Shown here: one piece after another, positions 32,393 to 40,091 of the stretch
Numbering within the stretch: position 1 is the first letter of the stretch
Layout: each line of letters begins with the position of its first letter
Assembly: GCA_039034015.1 (NCBI GenBank)
Contig: JBCCBM010000017.1
Location: 1-64,000, forward strand
Length of the DNA stretch: 64,000 bases
Direction of reading: 5' to 3'
From: Acuticoccus sp039034015
GTDB taxonomy: Bacteria > Pseudomonadota > Alphaproteobacteria > Rhizobiales > Amorphaceae
Notes under the pieces: model-generated
Database searches by the model: none
What the model was told of the DNA's origin: nothing
The model's input: the letters and a program-made list of their open reading frames with translations, nothing else
Program-made: the position numbers and the translations under genes

Positions 32393-33825
32393 CCTGCCAA
32401 AAGCCGGCCGATGGCGGCGTTCCAATTGGCGACCATCTCGTCCCGCCCAGGCATTTTTTCGGGGGCAACGGTTTGGGCGGCCGGCAGCAGGTTGGCGATC
32501 GCCTCCCGGCTTTCAAAGAAACCTGTGGCGAGGCCGGCAAGGTAGCCGGCGCCGAGCGCGGAGGCTTCGGCCACATCGCGGATTTTTATCGGGTGGTCGA
32601 GTGTGGCGGCGACGATGGCCATGAGGGCAGCGTTGCGCGTTGGTCCGCCGTCGACGAAGACGCGGGCCGGCGCCTGCCCCATGGCGGCAAAAATGTCGTG
32701 CACCTGGAGCGCCATGGAGTCTTGGGCCGCGCGTGCGATGTGGGCGGGCTTTGTGCCGAAGGACAGGCCCTCGATGGCGCCCTTGGCGGTGGTGCTCCAG
32801 TGGGGGGCGCCAAGGCCTAAATGGGCGGGCACCAGGGAGACGCCGCCGGCATCCTCCACCGTTGCGGCAAGGTCCATGAGGGCGGCAACGTCGGGGAGGC
32901 CGAGGAGATCGGCGGTCCAGGGGAAGATCGCAGCGCTCACCAGGATGTTGCCCTCGAAGGCGTAGGTGGCGGTGCCATCCAGCATCCAGGCGATGGTGGT
33001 GGTGAGGCCCTCTGGCGGCGGGGCGAAGGCTTCGATGGTGCTCATCACCGAGGAGCCGGTGCCGAAGGTGACCTTTGCGTCGCCGGGGCGAAAGGCGCCT
33101 TGGGCAAAGAGCGCGGCGTGGGAATCGCCGATCGCCGCGGTGATGGGGATGCCGGCGGGGAGGCCCTCGATGGCGGTTTTGCCAAAGATGCCGCTGGAGT
33201 TTTTGACCTCCGGCAGGGCGGCGAGGGGGACGCCGAAGAGGTCGGCCAAGTCCTCGTCCCAGGCGGCGGTTTTGAGGTTGAGGAGCTGGGTGCGCGCAGC
33301 ATTTGCGCCATCGGTGGCGTGGACGGCGCCGCCGGTGAGGGCAAAAATCAGCCAGGCGTCGATGGTGCCGAGGCAAATGTCGCTCCGGCCGGCATGCTTG
33401 AGGAGCCAGGCAAGCTTTGTGGCCGGGAACATAGGGTCGAGCGGCAGGCCGGTTTTGGCAAGCACGGCCTCGCTGTGGCCGGCGGCTTGGAGCGCGGCGC
33501 ACACGTCGGCGGTGCGCCGGCACTGCCAGGAGATGACGGGGCCGAGGGGGGCGCCGGTGGATCGCTCCCATGCAACCACGGATTCCCGCTGGTTGGAGAT
33601 GCCGATGGCGGCGATCGAAACGTCGGGCGCGTTGGCGAGACACGTTTTTATGGCGGCCATTTGGGAGGCGATGATGTCGGTGGCGTCCTGCTCCACCCAG
33701 CCGGGGCGGGGGTGGGTGATGCCGACCGGCGCTGTGCCGCTCGCCAGGATTTTTCCGTCCCGCTCGATCAGGATGGCTTTGGAATTGGTCGTTCCTTGAT
33801 CAAGGGCGAGGACGGCGTCGCTCAT
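32389..33825 (-). CDS. FGGY-family carbohydrate kinase
   Basis: A 478-residue kinase of the FGGY family, closest in appearance to the glycerol kinase branch. Motifs are LALDQGTTNSKAILIERDG, ISNQRESVVAWERSTG, ISWQCRRTADVC, GDSHAALFAQGAF, FGTGSSVMSTI and VPAHLGLGAPHWSTTAKGAI. It phosphorylates a ketose or polyol with ATP. It overlaps both the transketolase subunit before it and the SorC gene after it by 4 bp. The glycerol-kinase-like Arg-Glu pair (QRES) and Asp (GDSHAA) are present, so it should be active. The exact sugar is unknown. Confidence 0.92.
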   Translation of the reverse strand: MSDAVLALDQGTTNSKAILIERDGKILASGTAPVGITHPRPGWVEQDATDIIASQMAAIKTCLANAPDVSIAAIGISNQRESVVAWERSTGAPLGPVISWQCRRTADVCAALQAAGHSEAVLAKTGLPLDPMFPATKLAWLLKHAGRSDICLGTIDAWLIFALTGGAVHATDGANAARTQLLNLKTAAWDEDLADLFGVPLAALPEVKNSSGIFGKTAIEGLPAGIPITAAIGDSHAALFAQGAFRPGDAKVTFGTGSSVMSTIEAFAPPPEGLTTTIAWMLDGTATYAFEGNILVSAAIFPWTADLLGLPDVAALMDLAATVEDAGGVSLVPAHLGLGAPHWSTTAKGAIEGLSFGTKPAHIARAAQDSMALQVHDIFAAMGQAPARVFVDGGPTRNAALMAIVAATLDHPIKIRDVAEASALGAGYLAGLATGFFESREAIANLLPAAQTVAPEKMPGRDEMVANWNAAIGRLLAG

Positions 33826-34781
33826 CGTTTGCGGGCCATCAGCGTTTTTGCGCTTTTTGCGATTGCGGCGGGGGCCATGCCGTATTCATCGAGCAGGAAA
33901 TTGGCAGAGCCCGTGGGCGGGAAGACGCCCGGCACGCCAAGGCGCGTCATGGGGACGGGCACCTCGTCCACCACGACTTCGGCGACCGCGCTCCCAAGGC
34001 CGCCAAAGGTGGTGTGTTCTTCGGCCGTCAGGATCGCGCCGGTCTCTTCTGCGGCGGCGATGATGGCGGCGCGGTCGATGGGGCGCACGGTCGCCATGTT
34101 GAGGACGCGGGCGGCAATGCCCTCCTCGGCAAGGAGGGCGGCGGCGGTCATCGCGCGGTGGGTGAGGGTGCCGTTGGCAATGAGCGTGACATCGGTGCCG
34201 TCGGCGAGGCGGTTTGCTTTGCCGAGTTCAAAGGTGTGATCGTCGGGCAGGAGGTCGGGGACGCCAACGCGGCTGAGGCGCAGGAAGCAGGGGCCGTCGA
34301 ACGCTTTGGCCCAGCGGATCGCGGCGGCGGTCTCAATCCGGTCTGCCGGCGCGACGACCGGGACGTTGGGGAGCGCGCGGACCCAGGCAAAATCTTCGAT
34401 GGAGTGGTGGGTGGGGCCAAGTTCGCCATAGGCCAGGCCGGCGCTGATGCCGATCAGCTTCACGTTGGCGTCTGAGTAGGCAACGTCGGCCTTGATTTGC
34501 TCCAGCGCGCGGCCTGTGAGGAAGCAGGCCGCCGCGCACACGAAGGGGATTTTGCCGCCGTTGGCGAGGCCTGCGCCAACGCCCACCATGTTTTGCTCGG
34601 CAATGCCCACATTGATGAGCCGCTCGGGCCAACGGTCACGAAAGCCGTTGAGCTTTGAAGAACCGACCGAATCGTTGCAGACGGCCACCACGTTGTGATC
34701 CGCCTCCGCCAATTCGCCGAGGGTTTGGGCAAACGCGTCGCGGCAGTCGTGAAGCGCAGTGTTTGTGAGCGGGGCGTTCAT
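33822..34781 (-). CDS. transketolase, C-terminal subunit
   Basis: A 319-residue half-transketolase holding the pyrimidine-binding domain (ERLINVGIAEQNMVGVGAGL with the conserved Glu, then YGELGPTHHSIEDFAWVRAL) and the C-terminal domain. It pairs with the upstream N-terminal subunit to form one thiamine-diphosphate enzyme that moves two-carbon ketol groups. Split enzymes of this type include the apulose-4-phosphate transketolase AptA/AptB of D-apiose catabolism. Overlaps of 4 bp on both sides indicate a tight operon. Confidence 0.9.
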   Translation of the reverse strand: MNAPLTNTALHDCRDAFAQTLGELAEADHNVVAVCNDSVGSSKLNGFRDRWPERLINVGIAEQNMVGVGAGLANGGKIPFVCAAACFLTGRALEQIKADVAYSDANVKLIGISAGLAYGELGPTHHSIEDFAWVRALPNVPVVAPADRIETAAAIRWAKAFDGPCFLRLSRVGVPDLLPDDHTFELGKANRLADGTDVTLIANGTLTHRAMTAAALLAEEGIAARVLNMATVRPIDRAAIIAAAEETGAILTAEEHTTFGGLGSAVAEVVVDEVPVPMTRLGVPGVFPPTGSANFLLDEYGMAPAAIAKSAKTLMARKR

Positions 34782-35596
34782 GGGGCGGCCTTTTCCAGTT
34801 CGGCCATTGCCGTTTCGTACTGGTCCGCGCTCGGCACCTTGTGGTGCCAGGCAACGTTGCCGGACATGAACGAGATGCCGTGGCCCTTGTTGGTGCGGGC
34901 AATGAGGCAGCGGGGTTTTCCGGGGACGGTTTTGCTCGGCGACAGGGCCGCGGCGATGGCGTCCACGTCGTGGCCGTCAATCTCTTCGGCGACCCAGCCG
35001 AACGCTTCGAGTTTTGGCGCGAAGGGGGCCATGTTCACGGTGTCGGCAAGGGTGGCGCCCTGTTGCAGGCCGTTGTGGTCGATGATGAGGGTGAGATTGT
35101 CGAGGCCGAATTGGGCGGCGGCCATGATCGCCTCCCAGTTGGAGCCCTCCTGCATTTCGCCGTCACCGGCGATGACGACGGTGCGCCAGATGGCATTGTC
35201 GAGTTTTGCCGCCTTCGCCATGCCGACGGCGACCGGGAGGCCGTGGCCGAGGGGGCCTGTGTTGGTCTCCACCCCCGGCACCTTGGTGCGGTTGGGGTGG
35301 CCGTTGAGGCGTGACAGGGGTTTGAGGAAGGTTGCCACCTCCTCTTGCGGGATGAAGCCTTTTTCGGCGAGGACGACGTAGAGCGCGTTGGCGGTGTGGC
35401 CTTTGGAGAGGACGAGGCGGTCGCGGTTGGGGTCGAGGGGGTTTTGCGGGTCGATGTTGAGGGTGTGGAAGTAAAGCACTGTGAGAATGTCGATGACGGA
35501 CATTTCACCGCCCACATGGCCGGCGCCTGCGTCGAACACGGCTTTGAGGTCGCGGCGTCGGATTTTGTTTGCGAGCTTTGCCAACTCGGATGCCAT
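34778..35596 (-). CDS. transketolase, N-terminal subunit
   Basis: A 272-residue subunit carrying the thiamine-diphosphate-binding domain. The TPP motif starts at IAGDGEMQEGSNWEAIMAAA and ends at LIIDHNGLQQG. Other signatures are GAGHVGGEMSVIDILTVLYF, RLVLSKGHTANALYV and VETNTGPLGHGLPVAVGMA. First gene of the leftward operon; the ATG at 35596 lies 147 bp from the divergent permease start. Too short to act alone; the second subunit follows with a 4-bp overlap. Confidence 0.92.
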   Translation of the reverse strand: MASELAKLANKIRRRDLKAVFDAGAGHVGGEMSVIDILTVLYFHTLNIDPQNPLDPNRDRLVLSKGHTANALYVVLAEKGFIPQEEVATFLKPLSRLNGHPNRTKVPGVETNTGPLGHGLPVAVGMAKAAKLDNAIWRTVVIAGDGEMQEGSNWEAIMAAAQFGLDNLTLIIDHNGLQQGATLADTVNMAPFAPKLEAFGWVAEEIDGHDVDAIAAALSPSKTVPGKPRCLIARTNKGHGISFMSGNVAWHHKVPSADQYETAMAELEKAAP

Positions 35597-35743
35597 CGCC
35601 GCGCCTTCTACTGAATATTTATACGTGGTAGAATGGTAATGCGTGCTGGCGGGGTGTCAAGGCAAGGTTTCGGTTGACGCCGTTGCGCTCTGGCCAATAT
35701 CGTATTTTCCATCAGATCTGAATAAATATGCGATGGAGGACTG
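35597..35743. promoter_or_regulatory. divergent promoter region of the catabolic island, with two related AT-rich boxes
   Basis: This 147-bp gap separates the leftward transketolase operon from the rightward ABC operon and must hold both promoters. CTGAATATTTATACG (35611-35625) and CTGAATAAATATGCG (35718-35732) share CTGAATA and the TAT-x-CG end. One sits close to each start codon. They are candidate operators for the SorC regulator. A GGAGGA ribosome site lies just before the permease ATG. Confidence 0.5.
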
Positions 35744-36718
35744 ATGGCCGGCCCGAGCGAACACGCACCGAAACGATCGCTCGCCGAGCTCTTCAACCTC
35801 CGTGGCGCCACAGGACCGCTGATCGGCCTCATCTTGCTGTGCGTCTTCTTGACGTTCGCCACCGACAGCTTCTTCCAGCTTCGCAACTTCCTCAACATCC
35901 TCGATCAAATCACCGTTTTGGGCATCATGGCGGTGGGGATGACCTTTGTGATCCTGATCGGCGGGATCGACCTTTCGGTGGGCTCAGTCTTGGCGCTCTC
36001 CATGATGGTGCTCGGCTACGTCAACATCGAAGCCGGGATGCCGATGCCGGTCGCGATCTTTGCCGCGCTGGTCGCCTCCGCCGTCAACGGGCTGATCGCG
36101 GGCGTCTTGATCACGCGGTTCAACGTGCCCTCGTTCATTGCGACGCTCGCGATGATGTCGATCGCCCGCGGCCTTGCCAATATGATCACCAACGGCTCGC
36201 AGCTCATTGGCTTTCCGCTGTGGTTCAACTTGTCGGCCATCATCCGTTACGGCGGCTATATTACGGTGACCGTTGCGATCATGCTGGCGGTCTTTGCGCT
36301 CGCCTACCTTTACCAGCGCTATCGCTACGGCGGGCGTACGCTTTACGCCATTGGCGGCAACCCAGAAGTGGCGCGGCTTGCCGGCATCAACGTCAAGCGC
36401 AACACCATGCTCGCCTATACGTTCTGCAGCCTGATGGCGGGGCTTGCGGGCATCATGCTGGCCGCGCGGCTTGATGCGGTGCAGCCAAGCTCCGGCATTG
36501 CCTATGAGCTGGATGCCATTGCCGCCGTCGTCATTGGCGGGACCAGCCTTTCGGGCGGCACTGGCGGCATCGGCGGGACAATTGTGGGCGTGCTCATCAT
36601 CGGCGTTTTGCGCAACGGGTTGAACCTGTTGCAGGTTTCGCCATTCCTACAACAGGTCGTCATCGGCCTTGTCATTGTGCTTGCCGTGGCTGCGGAAACA
36701 TTTCGCAAGCGGCGGTGA
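35744..36718 (+). CDS. ribose-type sugar ABC transporter permease
   Basis: A 324-residue inner-membrane permease of the RbsC family with about eight to ten hydrophobic segments. Signatures are NILDQITVLGIMAVGMTFVI, GGIDLSVGSVLALSMM, FNVPSFIATLAMMSIARGLA and AIGGNPEVARLAGINVKR. LDAIAAVVIGGTSLSGGTGG near the end is the ATPase-contact and gating region. The ATG follows GGAGGA. It is the first gene of the rightward operon; the order permease, binding protein, ATPase is less common than binding protein first. Confidence 0.93.
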   Translation: MAGPSEHAPKRSLAELFNLRGATGPLIGLILLCVFLTFATDSFFQLRNFLNILDQITVLGIMAVGMTFVILIGGIDLSVGSVLALSMMVLGYVNIEAGMPMPVAIFAALVASAVNGLIAGVLITRFNVPSFIATLAMMSIARGLANMITNGSQLIGFPLWFNLSAIIRYGGYITVTVAIMLAVFALAYLYQRYRYGGRTLYAIGGNPEVARLAGINVKRNTMLAYTFCSLMAGLAGIMLAARLDAVQPSSGIAYELDAIAAVVIGGTSLSGGTGGIGGTIVGVLIIGVLRNGLNLLQVSPFLQQVVIGLVIVLAVAAETFRKRR

Positions 36719-36727
36719 ACCACCCAT

Positions 36728-36760
36728 CGGCCCGATAATCAACCAAAACGGGCCGTTTCT
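36728..36760 (+). promoter_or_regulatory. inverted repeat between permease and binding-protein genes
   Basis: CGGCCCG (36728-36734) and CGGGCCG (36749-36755) pair perfectly over a 14-base AT-rich loop and are followed by TTTCT. This resembles a weak terminator or an mRNA-stabilising stem just upstream of the binding-protein ribosome site (GGAGGAG). Confidence 0.5.
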
Positions 36761-36781
36761 ATCCATGGAGGAGACCAACCC

Positions 36782-37714
36782 ATGAAAACCACCCTCAAAC
36801 TTCTTGTGGCATCCGCCGCGATGACGGCCGTGTCTGGCGCGGCGATGGCTGAGGTCGAGAAAATCGGCTTGGCGGTGCCCAACCTTCAGGCCGACTTCTT
36901 CAACCAAATCAAGCTCGGCGTTGAAAACTACGGCGCTGAAAAGGGCATCGAAGTCATTGTCGTTGACGCGAAAAACGACACGGCGACCCAGGTGAGCCAG
37001 GTGCAAGACCTGATGACCCAAGGGATCGACGCCTTCATCTACATTCCCGCCGGTGCTGCGGCCGCCGCCGTCCCCACCCGCCTTGCGCGCGCCGAAGGCA
37101 TCCCCGTCATCAACGTGGACCGCACGCCTGAGGGCGCGCCGGGCGACACGTTCATCGCCGGTGAGAGCGTGGAATCGGCCTACGCCGTCTGCGACCACAT
37201 CATTCGCCTCCAGGGCGGTGAGGGCAAAATTGCCATCATCCACGGCCAAAAGGGCACCACGCCCGAGGTGGACCGGTTTACCGGCTGCAAGCGCGCCATC
37301 GACGAGCATGACGGTGTGGAGCTGGTCGCCCAGCAGTGGAGCCAGCAATGGTCGCCGGACGAAGGCTTTTCGATCGCCCAGAACATGATGCAGGCGAACC
37401 CTGACATCACGATGATCTTTGGCCAGGCGGACGGACTTGCCATGGGCGCCGCGCGCGCGATCGAGGGTGCGGGCCTCTCCGACCAGGTCGTCATCGGCGG
37501 CTATGACGGCGATGTGGCAGCGCTTGAATATCTTGCCGAATGCCAGGGCCCGTTCTGGGTGACGGCGACGCAATCCACCCAGCTGATGGGCCGCCTTGCG
37601 GTGGACAGCGCCCTTGCGGTGGCAGCTGGCGAATCTGTGCCTGAGCGCCAGATCCCGGATGCGGTGCTGACAACCTGCGCAAACGCAAAGCGCTTCGTCG
37701 CCAACCACCCGTAA
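36782..37714 (+). CDS. periplasmic sugar-binding protein of the ABC importer
   Basis: A 310-residue type I periplasmic binding protein (RbsB-like). The signal peptide MKTTLKLLVASAAMTAVSGA ends near AMAEVEK. The mature domain shows NLQADFFNQIKLGVENYGAE, ALSQ-like VSQVQDLMTQGIDAFIYIPA, GIPVINVDRTPEGA and VVIGGYDGDVAALEYLAECQ. It binds a sugar or polyol. GGAGGAG lies just upstream of the start. It is followed 5 bp later by the ATPase gene. Confidence 0.93.
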   Translation: MKTTLKLLVASAAMTAVSGAAMAEVEKIGLAVPNLQADFFNQIKLGVENYGAEKGIEVIVVDAKNDTATQVSQVQDLMTQGIDAFIYIPAGAAAAAVPTRLARAEGIPVINVDRTPEGAPGDTFIAGESVESAYAVCDHIIRLQGGEGKIAIIHGQKGTTPEVDRFTGCKRAIDEHDGVELVAQQWSQQWSPDEGFSIAQNMMQANPDITMIFGQADGLAMGAARAIEGAGLSDQVVIGGYDGDVAALEYLAECQGPFWVTATQSTQLMGRLAVDSALAVAAGESVPERQIPDAVLTTCANAKRFVANHP

Positions 37715-37719
37715 GCGCC

Positions 37720-39201
37720 ATGGCAGCGCCCATCCTCTCGCTGAAGGGCATCCGAAAGTCCTACGGGCCGACGGAGGTGCTCCATGGGGTCGATCTCGAC
37801 ATCCATGCGGGCGAGGTGGTGGCGCTCTTGGGTGAAAATGGTGCCGGAAAGTCGACCCTTTCCGGCATCATCGCGGGCTCCAACAGCCCGTCCGCCGGGA
37901 CCATGACCTGGCAGGGCGCCCCTTATGCGCCCAAAAACCCGCGCGAGGCCATCGACCACGGCCTTGCGCTCATCCATCAAGAGCTGCGTCTGTTGCCGCA
38001 CCTCTCGATCGCCGAAAATGTGTACGTGGGCCGCTATCCGATGCGCGCCGGCCGGCTCGATCGCAAAAAGATGGAGATGGATGCGGCCGAGCAGCTCCAC
38101 CGCCTGGGGCTCGACCTGCCGGCCACCCGCCGCGTCGAAGGGCTGTCGACGGCAAAGCAGCAACTGATTGAAATTGCAAAGGCCCTGGCGCTCAACGCCC
38201 GGCTCCTCATCCTCGATGAGCCCACCGCGTCGCTGGGCGGCGCAGAGGTCGAACTGTTGTTCGACCAGGTGGAAAAGCTGCGCGCCGATGGCGTTGGCAT
38301 CATCTACATCTCGCACAGGCTGGAGGAAATTCGCCGCATTGCCGACCGCGTGGTGGTCCTGCGCGATGGCGAGAAGGTGCGCGAGTTCGACAAGGGCGAT
38401 GTGGACGTGCGCACCATTGTGGAAAGCATGGTGGGGCGGAGCCTGGACCGCATGTTCCCCCCAATGCCCGAGCCCGGCACCGAGACGACGCTGGAGGTGG
38501 AGGGGCTCACCTCTGCCGTGGGTGATTTTCGCGATGTGTCGTTCTCGGTGAAGAAGGGCGAGATTTTTGGGATTGCCGGCCTTGTGGGCGCGGGGCGGAC
38601 CGAGCTTGTGCGCGCCATCACCGGGGCGGACCCCATCAAGTCGGGCCGTGTGCGCCTTTCCGGGCGCGACATCACCCCCCGAACGCCCGCGGACGCTGTG
38701 CGCAACGGCCTTGCCCTCGTGCCGGAGGACCGCAAGGACCAGGGGCTGGTGCTGGAACACTCCATCACCGAAAACATCGGCTACACCAACCCTGAGGCGG
38801 TGACGGCGAAGGGGTTTGTGGTGGGCAAGAGGCTGCGCGCCTTTGCCGATGCCGCCATCGGGCGGTTTGGCGTGAAGGGGGTGGGGCGGCAAAACGCGGG
38901 CGAAATGTCGGGCGGGAACCAGCAAAAGGTGGTGCTTGCCAAATGGCTGTCACGCAACCCGCAGGTGGTGGTGATGGACGAGCCCACAAGGGGGATCGAT
39001 GTGGGCGCCCGCTCCTCGATCTATGAAATCATTCGCGATTTGGCGGCGGAGGGGCGCAGCGTCATCGTTGTCTCGTCCGATTTGGAAGAGGTGCTTGGCG
39101 TCTCCCACCGCATCCTCGTGATGGCGCAGGGGCGCCAGTCCGGCATTTTGGACCGGGGCGAGGCCAACGATGTCAAAGTGATGGAGCTGGCAACCGCGTG
39201 A
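37720..39201 (+). CDS. sugar ABC transporter ATP-binding protein (RbsA type)
   Basis: A 493-residue protein with two ATPase domains in tandem. Domain 1 has Walker A GENGAGKSTL and Walker B LLILDEPTASL with signature LSTAKQQLIEIAK. Domain 2 has a degenerate Walker A (GLVGAGRTELVRAI) as usual in this family, signature MSGGNQQKVVLAKWL and Walker B VVVMDEPTRGIDVGA. It drives the importer formed with the permease and binding protein upstream. Its stop overlaps the GTG start of the following SDR. Confidence 0.95.
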   Translation: MAAPILSLKGIRKSYGPTEVLHGVDLDIHAGEVVALLGENGAGKSTLSGIIAGSNSPSAGTMTWQGAPYAPKNPREAIDHGLALIHQELRLLPHLSIAENVYVGRYPMRAGRLDRKKMEMDAAEQLHRLGLDLPATRRVEGLSTAKQQLIEIAKALALNARLLILDEPTASLGGAEVELLFDQVEKLRADGVGIIYISHRLEEIRRIADRVVVLRDGEKVREFDKGDVDVRTIVESMVGRSLDRMFPPMPEPGTETTLEVEGLTSAVGDFRDVSFSVKKGEIFGIAGLVGAGRTELVRAITGADPIKSGRVRLSGRDITPRTPADAVRNGLALVPEDRKDQGLVLEHSITENIGYTNPEAVTAKGFVVGKRLRAFADAAIGRFGVKGVGRQNAGEMSGGNQQKVVLAKWLSRNPQVVVMDEPTRGIDVGARSSIYEIIRDLAAEGRSVIVVSSDLEEVLGVSHRILVMAQGRQSGILDRGEANDVKVMELATA

Positions 39202-39989
39202 GCACGGCAGATACTCTGAACGCCCCAAAACTCTTCGATCTTTCGGATCGCACCGCCCTCGTCACCGGGGCGGGAAGCGGGATTGGCCAGCGCATTGCCC
39301 TTGGCCTTGCCCAGGCGGGCGCGGCGGTGGCCGGTCTCGACCGACGCACCGACGGCGGGCTCGACGACACGCTCGCTCTCATCGCGCCGACGGGCCGAAT
39401 GGCGATCGCCATTGCCGCCGACGTTACCGACAAGAGAGACCTTGCGGAGGCCGTCCGGCGCACCGAGGCGGAGCTTGGACCGCTTTCGATTGCGGTGAAT
39501 GCGGCGGGGATTGCCAACGCCAACCCCGCGGAGGAGATGGAGGAAGACCAGTACCAAACCCTCATGGATATCAACATGAAGGGGGTGTTTTTGTCGTGCC
39601 AGGCGGAGGCGCGGGCGATGCTTTCGCACGGGCGCGGGTCGATCATCAACATTGCCTCGATGTCGGGCGTGATCGTCAACAAGGGGCTCGACCAGGTGCA
39701 CTACAACGCCTCCAAGGCGGGCGTCATCCATATGTCAAAGTCGATGGCGATGGAGTGGGTCGGCCGGGGCGTGCGCGTCAACTCCATCAGCCCCGGCTAC
39801 ACCGCAACGCCCATGAACACGCGGCCCGAAATGGTCCACCAAACCAAAGAGTTCGAGGCGCAGACCCCCATGGGCCGCATGGCCTCCGTCAACGAGATGG
39901 TGGGCCCAGCAATCTTCTTGGCGAGCGATGCGGCCTCGTTCGTCACCGGGGTCGACCTCTTGGTGGACGGCGGTTTTTGCTGCTGGTGA
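39198..39989 (+). CDS. SDR-family dehydrogenase of the catabolic island (right arm)
   Basis: A 263-residue classical SDR: cofactor loop ALVTGAGSGIGQRIALGLAQ, NAAGIANANPAEEM, active-site DQVHYNASKAGVIHM (Tyr, Lys), and C-terminus VTGVDLLVDGGFCCW. The VDGG-F-x-x-W ending is seen in polyol dehydrogenases of the D-threitol/sorbitol type. The GTG start overlaps the ABC ATPase stop (GTGA), so uptake and oxidation are coupled. It may supply the ketose phosphorylated by the FGGY kinase. It differs clearly from the left-arm SDR, so two oxidation steps or two substrates are possible. Confidence 0.88.
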   Translation: MSTADTLNAPKLFDLSDRTALVTGAGSGIGQRIALGLAQAGAAVAGLDRRTDGGLDDTLALIAPTGRMAIAIAADVTDKRDLAEAVRRTEAELGPLSIAVNAAGIANANPAEEMEEDQYQTLMDINMKGVFLSCQAEARAMLSHGRGSIINIASMSGVIVNKGLDQVHYNASKAGVIHMSKSMAMEWVGRGVRVNSISPGYTATPMNTRPEMVHQTKEFEAQTPMGRMASVNEMVGPAIFLASDAASFVTGVDLLVDGGFCCW

Positions 39990-40091
39990 ACCCAACGACA
40001 CAGTTGAGCAACACGCCCGCGCCATACTAACGCCGACGCGTGTGGCGCCCTGCGCCCGGCCGCATCGTTTGCGGCGATCGTGGAGGCGCTT

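Noticed and set aside
32821..34239. 472-residue frame antisense to the FGGY kinase and transketolase genes
   Set aside because: It spans two well-identified genes and has Gly/Asp/Val-rich shadow composition.
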